Notes: generated by a model not told the origin, from the letters alone. A stretch of 40,127 nt of DNA from a bacterium (GCA_025360845.1 JANYBJ010000023.1:1-40127), one strand, 5' to 3'. Positions 28,642 through 36,924 are shown, counted from the first letter of the stretch. Numbers and translations are program-made.

Positions 28642-28655
28642 TCATAACGTTATGA
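28642..28655. promoter_or_regulatory. second LacI-type operator, upstream of the URO-D-like gene
   Basis: TCATAACGTTATGA, identical to 26393-26406. On the minus strand a perfect TTGACA (-35, 28670-28675) is followed after 17 bp by TAACGT (28647-28652), which falls inside the palindrome, so a bound repressor would cover the -10. The start codon of the gene is 82 bp downstream. Confidence 0.8.
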
Positions 28656-28697
28656 TATTTCGCTGCCCTTGTCAACCCTCGATCTGGCTACTGCCGG

Positions 28698-30683
28698 CTA
28701 CTTTCCGCCGGCGGCGGGCGTCAAGAGGATGGCCCTCATGTTGATGGGCTTCCAGGTCGCCGGGTCTTTAGGGTGTACTTTCACTTGGATCACACCGGGC
28801 GTCTTGATTTCGACCGTGCCCAAATTCACCTCGGCATACTGCTCCCAACTGCCGGTCTTGGCGGCGTGCCCCACGAGCTGTTGGCCCGCGATTTCAACGG
28901 CGAAATCACTCCCGCCGGCCTCGGTCGCACACGCGGTACGGACAGTGAAGGTTCCCGGTTTTGCGACGTTCACATTCCAGATGGCCGAATCATTGGCGTT
29001 GTCCCAAAAACCGATGTTCGGCTGATCGCCCCGCTTTTCAGACTGAATCTGATTCCCGTCGAAATCGGCGTCGAGAGGTGAAAGGGCGAAGCCTCCCTGG
29101 GCGTCCGCCGTTATGGGCTTGCCGGCCGCCGAGGGCGGCAAGGGCACGTTGGTCAGATCCGTCCCGATGATTTTCAACGCGACGGTGTACTCGGAGATTT
29201 TCTTTTCGGGGAGCGTGACGCGCAGCCCTTCCGCGGATTGCTTCCAAACGACTTGCCCGTCATAGCCGAGCAGGCTGACCTGCGTGAGGGTGTTGACGGC
29301 ACTGCCCTCCGGCTTGGCGAGCGAGCGGATGAGCAGTTGCCCGTCTTCGGGCCAGCCCAAGGCGATGGCATAGAGCGCCTTGCCTTTGGTGGTGAAGCGG
29401 ATTTCGCGCGCGTCGTACTTGAAATCCTCCTTGAATGCGCCGCCCTTGACCTTGACCGCGCTCTCGCCGTAAACCAGCCACGGCCTTGTCCCGTAAATGG
29501 CTTCACCGTGAATGGCGATCCACTGGGCCATCTGCTCCAGCATCTGCTCCACTTCCGGATCCAGCGAACCGTCGGGACGCTGCACCACATTGAGCAGCAG
29601 GTTGCCGTTCTTGCTGACGTTATCCGCCAGCATGTGGATGACCCAGCTCACCGGGCGGAACTTCCAGTTGCGGTTATAGAACCAATCGCCGATGGAGGTG
29701 TCGGTCTGCCAGGGGTTGGGATCGATCTTAGGCATGATGCCGCGCTCGAGGTCTTCCACCCACTTGCCCTGCGAACTCTGTTTGCAGTTGTAGACCGCTT
29801 CCGTCTTGCCGTTGTGCCGCGCGGCGTCGGAGTTGTACAGGTGGGCGATCATGCTCAGCCCCACCGCGTTGCCGAACACCACCCCGCCGTCGCTGTAGAG
29901 CAGGTCGGGGTGATAGCCGTCCACAAGCTCTTTGATTTCATCGTACCACTGCTGCTGCCACTTGGGGTTGTTGCTGTACCAGCCCGTGTCGCCGGGTTCG
30001 GCCGGGAAATGGTAGAGGTCTTGGAACTCCGGATTGGCGCCGTCGTAAGGCACGCCGGCTTTGGGGCCGGTCTTGTCCGCGCCATGGCTGGACTGGAACC
30101 AGGTGAAACTGGCGCCCAAATGTTCGGAGACGCCGAAGCGAAGACCTTCCTTTTTGGCCGCCTTCTGCCATTCGCCGACCACATCCCGTTTGGGGCCCAT
30201 GTTCACCGCGTTCCACCGGTGGAGTTTCGAGTTCCAGAGGAAAAAGTTGTCGTGGTGCGTGCCCATGCTGACGAAGTACTTCGCCCCGGCCCGCTTGTAG
30301 AGCGCCATCAGGCGCTCCGGGTCCCACTTCTCCGCCTTCCAGAGCGGGATGATGTCCTTGTAGCCGAATTCGGACGGGTGCTTATAATGTTCCAGGTGAT
30401 ACGCGTAGTGGCCGTTGCCCGGCTCATACATGCCGCGGGCATACCAGTCGCCGTCCATCGGCACGGCTTGCGGCCCCCAGTGCGCCCAGATGCCGAACTT
30501 GGCGTCGCGGAACCACTCCGGGCAGGTGTAAGCCGCGAGCGATTCCTGCGTGCCTTTGAACGGCCCCTCGGCAACGGGGAGTTTGAGCGGCGCCGAAGGC
30601 TTGGCGTCTTCAGCGTAGATACCCTGAGCAGCGACGAACAGTGCGGCAGCCAGAACGGTGTGGGTGTTTCTGAAGGTTGGCAT
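28698..30683 (-). CDS. secreted GH29 alpha-L-fucosidase
   Basis: Exo-hydrolase removing alpha-L-fucose, 661 residues. Signal peptide 1-24 (LAAALFVAAQGIYA). Family 29 features in order: WFRDAKFGIWAHWGP (55-71), HHDNFFLWNSKLHRWN (143-158), the EHLGASFTWFQSSHG segment, and DLLYSDGG, whose Asp265 is the expected nucleophile. Then PNPWQTDTSIGDWFYN-type and NGNLLLNVVQRPDGSL blocks. The C-terminal 120 residues form a beta-rich CBM-like domain (PGTFTVRTACATEAGGSDF). Good ribosome site (aaagga). It lies between the URO-D-like gene and a beta-helix enzyme, all on the minus strand. The general acid/base cannot be assigned with confidence by eye. Confidence 0.92.
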   Translation of the reverse strand: MPTFRNTHTVLAAALFVAAQGIYAEDAKPSAPLKLPVAEGPFKGTQESLAAYTCPEWFRDAKFGIWAHWGPQAVPMDGDWYARGMYEPGNGHYAYHLEHYKHPSEFGYKDIIPLWKAEKWDPERLMALYKRAGAKYFVSMGTHHDNFFLWNSKLHRWNAVNMGPKRDVVGEWQKAAKKEGLRFGVSEHLGASFTWFQSSHGADKTGPKAGVPYDGANPEFQDLYHFPAEPGDTGWYSNNPKWQQQWYDEIKELVDGYHPDLLYSDGGVVFGNAVGLSMIAHLYNSDAARHNGKTEAVYNCKQSSQGKWVEDLERGIMPKIDPNPWQTDTSIGDWFYNRNWKFRPVSWVIHMLADNVSKNGNLLLNVVQRPDGSLDPEVEQMLEQMAQWIAIHGEAIYGTRPWLVYGESAVKVKGGAFKEDFKYDAREIRFTTKGKALYAIALGWPEDGQLLIRSLAKPEGSAVNTLTQVSLLGYDGQVVWKQSAEGLRVTLPEKKISEYTVALKIIGTDLTNVPLPPSAAGKPITADAQGGFALSPLDADFDGNQIQSEKRGDQPNIGFWDNANDSAIWNVNVAKPGTFTVRTACATEAGGSDFAVEIAGQQLVGHAAKTGSWEQYAEVNLGTVEIKTPGVIQVKVHPKDPATWKPINMRAILLTPAAGGK

Positions 30684-30826
30684 AGCGAAGTTCCTTTCCC
30701 TTTTGTACGCGCGGGGTCGACGACGACTCCATTCATTAATGGATATCAGAATACGCTGAACCGAGACAAAATGAAATGGATAGAATTGTCCGGTTGCTGG
30801 ATATTATTGACTTTGTTCTTGTCTGG

Positions 30827-32920
30827 TCAGGGCTGCCCCGTCTGCCGTTGCCCGCGCGGACGCGGGGTATGCACCGCAGGCCAGGAGGCGCGTTTGTCGT
30901 CGTTGTAGAGGCCGATCTTTTCGAACGGGATCGGGTCGAAACCGGCACCCCAGATCGCCGCGTCCGGTCGGAGCTGGAAGGAGACCCCGTCAGCAAACGG
31001 TCCGGGAACGATCACGTTATTCGTGAAGGTCTGATAAGGGCGGGCCTTCTCCTCAATGCGGTCCCAGGTGCCGCCCCATACGTAATTGCGCGAGATGACA
31101 TTGCCTTTGGGCGCGGCGGGCTCATCCTCAAGCAGGTTCTGGAGGCGTGGGTAGCGCGCTTTCCAGAGCGCGTTGGTGTAGGGCATGGCGCGGAGGCTGC
31201 GGGGCATGTCGTTGATGATGGAGTCGTGCGACCAGCCCATGCCGCGCGCGTCGATGTGCAAGGCGGGTGTACAGTCCACAAAGAGGTTGTTGTCCACAAC
31301 GTTGTCGCGTCCGCCGCCGATGAAGGCCGCGGCTGAAACGTCGAAAAAGACGTTGCCGTAGAGGGTCGCGCTGGAGAAGGAGTCATCCAGATAGATGCCC
31401 ACGCAGCCCTTGCCCTCGAAGCCGCTGATGTGGTGGAGGTAGTTGTGGCGGATGAGGTGGCCGCGCATGCTCCAGTCGCGGCCCGCGTAGAAGGCACCCG
31501 AGTCGTTGTTTTCGTAGCAGACGCTGTGGACCTCGTTGTACTCCATGAGGTGGTCGTTGCCGCTGAACAGGACGGCCATGTGGGGCGCGTCGTGGATGAG
31601 GTTGTGGGCCACGCGGATGCCGCAGCCGGACAGACCGATGGCGGGCTGCAGGATGCGTGTCCAGCGCGCGTAATGGTGGATGTGGTTGTTCTCGGCATAG
31701 TGGTTGCAGGGCGTGAGGGTGGCGCGGTCGCCTCCTTCGAGGATGACGCCGCCGTTGCCGGGGTTGTAGATGTCGCAGCCGGTCACGCCGCTCATGCTGC
31801 CGCCCGTGATGCGGACCGCGTCAGCGCCCGTGTTGCGGATCGTACACGCCGCGATCTCGTTACGGGTTCCGCCGCTGATGACCACGGCGGTGTTGCGGGT
31901 GCCTTCGAGCAGGAAGCCGCGGAAGGTCACGTGAGAGGCGTCCTTCAGGACGATGAGGTGCGGGAGAAACGAAAGCGTGACGCGGCTGGACTCCAGCGGT
32001 GCGGGCGGCCAGAAATAGAGGAGCCCGCCTGCGCGGTCGATGCACCATTCGCCGGGCTGGTCGATCTCCGACAGGGCGTTGTAGACGTAATACCACTGCC
32101 CTTTGCGGTAACCGAACGCGTGGTGGGGTTCGGCGAGCGTGATCGTCTTCTCGCCCAGGTTGATCGCCGCCACCCGCTGGCGCTGATCCGCCCAATCCCA
32201 GAACCACCAGCCGTGGCACCAGAGGTCCTTCTCGTTGACCCAGCGGGCGGCACGGTCCCCTTCGTAGCGGAAGCAGCCCTCCACCGTCCCTTTCGTGCCG
32301 CGCACGTCGACCGGCGTGGCGCCCAGAGGTTCCACGATGCACGCCAGCCCGTCGTTGTTGGGCCAGCGCGAAAGGCCCATGGGGAGATCATTGAAAAAGA
32401 GTTCGGCGAAGTTCCGGTCGAACCGGCCCCAGCCGCCGCCGGGCTCGCCGAAATCGCCGATGCCCTGCGCCTTGAGGTCGAGGCAAAAGAGGTTGCCTTT
32501 TGCGGCGGGGGCGGGCGCAACGGGGAGTTTGGCCGGGTCTGCTGGCACAAAGCCGGTGAGCGTACGGCTGCCGGTCAGGCGGACCTCGGCGCGGGGAGCG
32601 GCGCGATAGACGATCGGGGCGCGTTCTGTGCCCGAGTCCTCCTGCGTCAGTTCCAGCGCCGCGGGCAGCTCGTACAGGCCGGCAGCCACGAGGACGGTCA
32701 CGCCGCCTTCTGGCAGGGCGCCTTGTTTCTTGAGGGCGCGGATCTCATCGCGCGCACGCTGCAGCGTCGCGAACGGGCCATCGGGCACAACGGACTCCGC
32801 TTTTCGGCCGGTCCAGGCGTCGTTTCCGCCGGGGGCGACGTGCAGGATCGTTTCGGCGGTTGCGGCCAGCGCCATAAGGACGGTGCAGGCGAAGAGGGCG
32901 ATCCGGTTCAAGTCACGCAT
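30827..32920 (-). CDS. secreted right-handed parallel beta-helix protein (GH141-like)
   Basis: 697-residue exported protein (signal peptide 1-22) with a right-handed beta-helix core. The N-terminus ILHVAPGGNDAWTG and DGPFATLQRARDEIRALK are typical of the pectate-lyase-fold proteins that include GH141, whose characterised members act on fucosylated pectin and on xylan. A beta-sandwich insertion (residues about 110-300) precedes repeated helix turns (NEIAACTIRNTGADAVRI, GVTGCDIYNPGNGGVILEGG, NVVDNNLFVDC). An extended -10 (TGTTATGCT in minus reading, about 32959-32967) may drive it; no copy of the TCATAACGTTATGA operator is present here. Family assignment to GH141 is tentative; other beta-helix lyases or hydrolases are possible. 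Pairing with the GH29 gene fits removal of fucose-containing side chains. Confidence 0.75.
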   Translation of the reverse strand: MRDLNRIALFACTVLMALAATAETILHVAPGGNDAWTGRKAESVVPDGPFATLQRARDEIRALKKQGALPEGGVTVLVAAGLYELPAALELTQEDSGTERAPIVYRAAPRAEVRLTGSRTLTGFVPADPAKLPVAPAPAAKGNLFCLDLKAQGIGDFGEPGGGWGRFDRNFAELFFNDLPMGLSRWPNNDGLACIVEPLGATPVDVRGTKGTVEGCFRYEGDRAARWVNEKDLWCHGWWFWDWADQRQRVAAINLGEKTITLAEPHHAFGYRKGQWYYVYNALSEIDQPGEWCIDRAGGLLYFWPPAPLESSRVTLSFLPHLIVLKDASHVTFRGFLLEGTRNTAVVISGGTRNEIAACTIRNTGADAVRITGGSMSGVTGCDIYNPGNGGVILEGGDRATLTPCNHYAENNHIHHYARWTRILQPAIGLSGCGIRVAHNLIHDAPHMAVLFSGNDHLMEYNEVHSVCYENNDSGAFYAGRDWSMRGHLIRHNYLHHISGFEGKGCVGIYLDDSFSSATLYGNVFFDVSAAAFIGGGRDNVVDNNLFVDCTPALHIDARGMGWSHDSIINDMPRSLRAMPYTNALWKARYPRLQNLLEDEPAAPKGNVISRNYVWGGTWDRIEEKARPYQTFTNNVIVPGPFADGVSFQLRPDAAIWGAGFDPIPFEKIGLYNDDKRASWPAVHTPRPRGQRQTGQP

Positions 32921-33036
32921 GTTTCACACTTTCTGATGGTTTGTTTCTTAACCACACAAGCATAACACGCCCCTCTCCGGAATGAGCCAGAAAAAATAGC
33001 GGTAACGCGCACCTGTGAAAGCGGCAAACTTTCAAA

Positions 33037-33135
33037 GGAGCTGTTCACTTATAACACTTACATCAACACGAAATAATCATGCGGTTTGATTATGAAATAT
33101 TCCGTTGTTTGTAAACTTTATTTGTGAACAGCTCC
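33037..33135 (+). mobile_element. 99-bp MITE, copy 1
   Basis: Perfect 12-bp inverted ends GGAGCTGTTCAC / GTGAACAGCTCC, flanked by AAA on both sides (3-bp target duplication). The interior has a 7-bp hairpin (ATAATCA at 33073-33079 / TGATTAT at 33087-33093). It differs from copy 2 (36527-36625) at one base of 99. No coding capacity; the parental insertion sequence is not in the window. Confidence 0.88.
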
Positions 33136-33138
33136 AAA

Positions 33139-33167
33139 GTGACAAATTATATCTCAAACTGTATAGT
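33139..33167 (+). promoter_or_regulatory. strong sigma-70-type promoter beside the MITE
   Basis: GTGACA (33139-33144), 17-bp spacer, TATAGT (33162-33167), each 5 of 6 to consensus. The ATG of a decayed gene follows at 33178, only 10 nt after the -10, suggesting an almost leaderless message. Confidence 0.5.
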
Positions 33168-33177
33168 ATTTGTCGTT

Positions 33178-33377
33178 ATGAAAAAAGCATTTGCCGATCA
33201 TCGCCTTGTGGAGCGCCCGCCAGTGAGGTGGATCTGTTCCGTCGTATCCGCAGCTTGCAATCGCATGGGGTTCTGAGTCGGTTTTGCAAGTCAGTCTATG
33301 TGACTGAGACGGTTGACCTCGAGGCGGTGTCCTGCCGCATTAATCCTGACTCCTACGTCTGTTTCGGCAACGCTTGA
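33178..33377 (+). pseudogene. remnant of a small regulator, possibly AbiEi-like antitoxin
   Basis: The ATG at 33178 (MKKAFADHRLVERPP) is followed within 40-50 bp by a frame change of one base. The other frame then reads SEVDLFRRIRSLQSHGVLSR and VDLEAVSCRINPDSYVCFGN before a stop at 33375-33377. The pattern of a winged-helix-like start followed by SCRINPDSYV resembles the N-terminal part of AbiEi-type antitoxins, normally about 200 residues, so this would be frameshifted and truncated. A good promoter still stands in front of it. Family assignment is tentative. The rest of 32921-33478 holds the MITE and nothing else recognisable. Confidence 0.4.
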
Positions 33378-33478
33378 GCCGGCATCTGCTGAATTATTTC
33401 GTGTCCGGGCCAGGAAGGTCGTATACTGGTGACACATTCGCGAGTGCCATTAGGCCGCGAGGCCGGGAGACCCTTTTT

Positions 33479-36214
33479 GTGAGCGAGACCAAAAAACTTT
33501 TTCTGATCGACGTCATGCCGCTGCTTTACCGGGGACACTTCGTCTTCCTGAAAGACCCGCGCATGACCAGCACGGGGATCAACACCTCTGCGTTGACCAC
33601 GTTTGCCAACTGTGTCTTGCAGATCCTCAACGAGCACGCGCCCACGCATGTGGCGCTGGTGCTGGACTCGACGACGCCGACCTTCCGGAAGGAGGCCTAT
33701 CCGGAGTATAAGGCGCAGCGCCAGAAGTCGCCGGAGGACCTGACCGCGGCGATTCCCATGGCGATCGAGCTGGCCGAGGCGCTGCGCATCCCGATCCTGC
33801 GCGTGGACGGCTTCGAGGCCGATGACGTGATGGGCGCTTTGGCGGCGCGCGCGGGGGCGGCGGGCTGGACCACCTATCTGGCCACGCCCGATAAGGATGT
33901 GGCGCAGCTCGTGGGGCCGACGACTTTCCTTTTCCGCCCGGGCAACGCGGGCAAGCCGGCCGAGATCTACGATGTCGCGATGGTGTGTCAGCACTGGAGC
34001 CTCACCTCGCCGGGCCAGATGATCGAGTACCTCGGCTTGGCGGGCGACGCCTCCGACAACATCCCGGGCATTACGGGCGTGGGCGAGAAGACCGCCACCG
34101 CGCTTCTGGCGCAGTACGGGACCATCGAGAACGTGCTGGCGCATGCGGCCGAGCTGAAAGGCAAGCTGGCCGAAAAAGTGGCGGCCAGCGCCGAGATCGC
34201 GCGGATGAGCCGCTACCTCGCTACCATCCGCACCGATGTGCCGGTGCCGCTCGAGCTGGATGCGCTGGCGCGGCGCGATCCGGACGTGGAGCGCTTGCGG
34301 AGCGTGCTGAAGAAGTACGAGCTGTTCGCCATCGGCAAGCGGCTGCTGGGCGATGCGTTCGAGACGGTGAGCGTCGAACAAGCGGTGAATGCCTACAAAA
34401 CACTCGCCGAGGTTGCTCACACCTACGTGTGTGCGCAGAGCGAAGCCCAGGTCCAGGCGTTGCTGAAAGCGCTGGACGCTGCCTCCGAGTGGGCGTTCGA
34501 CACCGAGACCACAGGACTTGACCCTCGGCACGACCGGCTGGTCGGCATGTCTTTCGCGACCGCGCCGGGCAAGGCCTGGTATGTGCCCGTGCCGCAAGAG
34601 CGCGAGGCGTGCCGCGCGTTTTTGGCGCGGTTCGCCCCGCTTTTCGCCGACCCGTTCAAGACCAAGATCGGCCACAACGCCAAGTTCGACCTCACGATTT
34701 TCCGTCAGTACGGCCTCGAGGTGCGCGGCGAGCTGCACGACAGCATGCTGGCGCACTATGTGATCGACGCGGCGGACCGGCACGGCATGGACCACCTCGC
34801 GCGCCAATACCTGCATTACGATCCGATCCCCATCACCGATCTGATCGGCAGCAAGAAGAAGGGCGTGGAGCAGGGCAACATGGGCGACCTCGCGCCTGAG
34901 CAGATCAGCGATTACGCGGCGGAGGACGCGGACGTGACGCTGCAGCTCGACCGGCTCCTGCGCAAGGCGGCCCGCGATGCCGGATGCCTGAAAGCGCTGG
35001 CCGAGTGCGAGGAGCCGCTCATCGGGGTGCTGCTGGACATGGAGACCGAAGGCGTGCGCATCAATCAGGATGCCCTGCGGGTCTATGGGCGCGAGCTCGA
35101 CCGCGAGCTGCTCGACCTTGAGATCAAGATCCGCGAACTCGGCGGAGGCAACTTCAATCCCTCTTCGCCCAAACAGTTGGGCGAGATTCTCTTCGACCAC
35201 CTGAAGCTCGACCCGGATGCGGCCCGCACCGCGAGCGGGCAATACGCGACGAGCGAGGACGTGCTGTTCAAGATCCAGGACCGGCATCCGATCATTCCGA
35301 TGATCCTTGAGCACCGCATGTGCAGCAAGCTGAAGTCGACCTACGTCGACAAACTGCCCGAATGCATCGATCCGGCTACAGGGCGTGTCCACACGAATTT
35401 CGCGCAGGCGCTGACCGAGACCGGCCGGCTCTCCTCCTCAGACCCCAATCTTCAAAACATCCCGATCCGCACGGAGCGCGGGCAGCGCATCCGCGGGGCT
35501 TTTGTGGCGCGCGATGCCGGGCATGTGCTGCTCTCGGCCGACTACTCCCAGATCGAGCTGCGCGTGATGGCGGCGCTGAGCAAAGACGCGGGAATGCTCG
35601 AGGCGTTCCGGCGCGGCGCGGACATCCACACCGAGACGGCGACGCGGGTTTACGGGGTGCTGCCGGCCTTGGTGACTCCGCAGATGCGTTCGGCCTGCAA
35701 GATGGTGAACTTCGGCATCATCTACGGCATTTCCGCGTTCGGACTGAGTCAGCGTCTGAACGTGCCGCGTAAACAGGCCGCGGAGCTGATCGAGACCTAC
35801 TTCATTCAGTACCCCGGCGTGAAGGCGTACATGGACCAGGCGATCGCCGATGCGCGTGAAAAGGGCTATGCGGTGACTCTGCTGGGGCGGCGGCGCTATC
35901 TGCGCGACATCACTTCGCGCAACGGCACCACGCGTCAGTCGGCGGAGCGCAACGCGATCAACACGCCGGTGCAGGGCTCGGCGGCGGACCTGATCAAGCT
36001 TGCCATGGTGCGCGTCCACAAGGAGTTGAAACAGCACCGGCTGAAAACCAAGATGGTTTTGCAGATCCACGACGAACTGCTCTTCGACGTGCCCAAGGAG
36101 GAGGTCGGCGCGGTGCGCGACCTGGTGAAGGCTGCCATGACCACCGTGCTCGACATCGGCGTGCCGCTGGAGGTCAGCGTGGGAGTGGGCGACACGTGGC
36201 TGGAAGCGCACTGA
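33479..36214 (+). CDS. polA: DNA polymerase I
   Basis: Repair and Okazaki-fragment polymerase, 911 residues from a GTG at 33479. That start is chosen because the family N-terminus (KLFLIDVMPLLYRGHFVF) begins there and gggag stands upstream; the frame is open to 33374 but the extra 35 residues are not family-like. Domains: 5'-3' exonuclease about 1-290 (LVLDSTTPTFRKEAYPEYKA, DGFEADDVMGALA, GDASDNIPGITGVGEKTA); 3'-5' exonuclease from about 338 (WAFDTETTGLDP, with the acidic residues present, so proofreading is probably active); polymerase with motif A DYSQIELR (about 687), motif B RSACKMVNFGIIYG (about 737) and motif C QIHDELLF (about 863). It is flanked by two direct copies of a MITE. Confidence 0.97.
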   Translation: MSETKKLFLIDVMPLLYRGHFVFLKDPRMTSTGINTSALTTFANCVLQILNEHAPTHVALVLDSTTPTFRKEAYPEYKAQRQKSPEDLTAAIPMAIELAEALRIPILRVDGFEADDVMGALAARAGAAGWTTYLATPDKDVAQLVGPTTFLFRPGNAGKPAEIYDVAMVCQHWSLTSPGQMIEYLGLAGDASDNIPGITGVGEKTATALLAQYGTIENVLAHAAELKGKLAEKVAASAEIARMSRYLATIRTDVPVPLELDALARRDPDVERLRSVLKKYELFAIGKRLLGDAFETVSVEQAVNAYKTLAEVAHTYVCAQSEAQVQALLKALDAASEWAFDTETTGLDPRHDRLVGMSFATAPGKAWYVPVPQEREACRAFLARFAPLFADPFKTKIGHNAKFDLTIFRQYGLEVRGELHDSMLAHYVIDAADRHGMDHLARQYLHYDPIPITDLIGSKKKGVEQGNMGDLAPEQISDYAAEDADVTLQLDRLLRKAARDAGCLKALAECEEPLIGVLLDMETEGVRINQDALRVYGRELDRELLDLEIKIRELGGGNFNPSSPKQLGEILFDHLKLDPDAARTASGQYATSEDVLFKIQDRHPIIPMILEHRMCSKLKSTYVDKLPECIDPATGRVHTNFAQALTETGRLSSSDPNLQNIPIRTERGQRIRGAFVARDAGHVLLSADYSQIELRVMAALSKDAGMLEAFRRGADIHTETATRVYGVLPALVTPQMRSACKMVNFGIIYGISAFGLSQRLNVPRKQAAELIETYFIQYPGVKAYMDQAIADAREKGYAVTLLGRRRYLRDITSRNGTTRQSAERNAINTPVQGSAADLIKLAMVRVHKELKQHRLKTKMVLQIHDELLFDVPKEEVGAVRDLVKAAMTTVLDIGVPLEVSVGVGDTWLEAH

Positions 36215-36262
36215 GAAGGCTAGCAAAACTGAAAAAGATCGATGGGGTAACGTTATTTGAAC

Positions 36263-36310
36263 GATTAGGATTACGATCACGAAAGGTCTCCATTTCTCAT
36301 AATCCTAATC
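36263..36310 (+). terminator. inverted repeat downstream of polA, possible terminator
   Basis: GATTAGGATTA (36263-36273) and TAATCCTAATC (36300-36310), perfect 11-bp arms with a 26-nt loop, 49 bp after the polA stop, followed by a T-rich stretch (ttactcttactctt). The loop is long and the stem AT-rich, so termination is only moderately likely. Confidence 0.35.
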
Positions 36311-36331
36311 TTACTCTTACTCTTAATCAGT

Positions 36332-36493
36332 TTGAAGTTATACGAGTATTTCGGGTTGTTGAACGTGGCACAATTGGCGGATTTCAAGATGCTGATCGCA
36401 GCATGTGCGGCCGACATCATACAAAAGTGGGTGGCCTTTTTTGTGTTGCATAAGCCTGTGGTACCTGAGCGGATCACGAGGAGGTTCAAATGA
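36332..36493 (+). pseudogene. internally deleted DUF4160-family gene
   Basis: From a TTG at 36332 the frame encodes 53 residues: LKLYEYFGL, then LNVAQLADFKMLIAA and ADIIQKWVAFFVLHKPVVPE, ending RITRRFK. The first block matches the usual start of DUF4160 proteins (KLYEYxG) and the rest their C-terminal end (ADF...IVxKWVxFFVxHK). The middle, which in full-length proteins of about 80-110 residues carries the HEPxHVH segment, is missing without loss of frame. Its TGA overlaps the ATG of the following DUF2442 gene (ATGA), the usual coupling of this gene pair, often regarded as toxin-antitoxin-like. Probably non-functional. Confidence 0.6.
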
Positions 36494-36924
36494 AATTGGA
36501 ACCCGGAGTTGAGGTCAATATCGTAAGGAGCTGTTCACTTATAACACTTACATCAACACGAAATAATCATGCGGTTTGATTATGAAATATTCCGTGGTTT
36601 GTAAACTTTATTTGTGAACAGCTCCTAAGCGCGGAAATCGCAGGGGATTATAGGCTGAGTCTGCTATTTAGCGACGGGCATAGTAAAATTATCGATTTTT
36701 CATCCTTCCTTGAGCATAGTTTGAATCCGGAAACTCGGCAGTTCCTGAGTGGCGAACGGTTTAATGCGTACCGCTTGGAGTGGGGCAATCTGATCTGGGG
36801 CGATTACGCGATGTGTTTCCCGATCGAGGATCTTTATGAAGGAAAACTCGTGGGCAGCCGGGCTCTCGCCGTGGCAGAAAAAGGCAGCGAGTATGGTGCG
36901 TCTGAGACAAACGCTCAACTCTGA
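36490..36924 (+). pseudogene. DUF2442 gene interrupted by a 99-bp MITE
   Basis: Strong ribosome site (gaggagg) 5 nt before the ATG at 36490. The first 12 codons read MKLEPGVEVNIV; the MITE then enters and brings an in-frame TGA. After the element the frame resumes as AEIAGDYRLSLLFSDGHSKI, then FLSGERFNAYRLEWGNLIWG and FPIEDLYEGKL, the DUF2442 pattern. Removing the 99 bp plus one TAA (102 bp) rejoins the two parts in frame into a 110-residue protein. DUF2442 proteins usually pair with DUF4160 proteins, as here; their function is not established. The insertion must inactivate the gene unless a downstream start (for example TTG at 36721) is used. Confidence 0.85.
36527..36625 (+). mobile_element. 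99-bp MITE, copy 2, inserted in the DUF2442 gene
   Basis: Same element as 33037-33135, same orientation, 98 of 99 bases identical, with ends GGAGCTGTTCAC / GTGAACAGCTCC and flanking TAA direct repeats (36524-36526 and 36626-36628). The restored reading frame of the host gene upon its removal confirms the borders and the 3-bp duplication. Confidence 0.92.

Noticed and set aside
33374..33478. 35-residue N-terminal extension of polA
   Set aside because: The DNA polymerase I family begins at KLFLID, which follows the GTG at 33479; the extension shows no family similarity.
33353..35392. 679-residue minus-strand open frame over polA
   Set aside because: Shadow of polA; Arg/Gln/His/Leu-rich and without domains.
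36263..36335. Simple TTACTC/TAATC repeats after polA as a CRISPR or telomere-like repeat
   Set aside because: Only a few imperfect hexamers with no spacers; better explained as a terminator-like inverted repeat with a T-rich tail.
36196..36453. Plus-strand open frame just after polA (85 residues)
   Set aside because: It reads through a low-complexity TTACTC repeat and the wrong frame of the DUF4160 remnant, and has no ribosome site.
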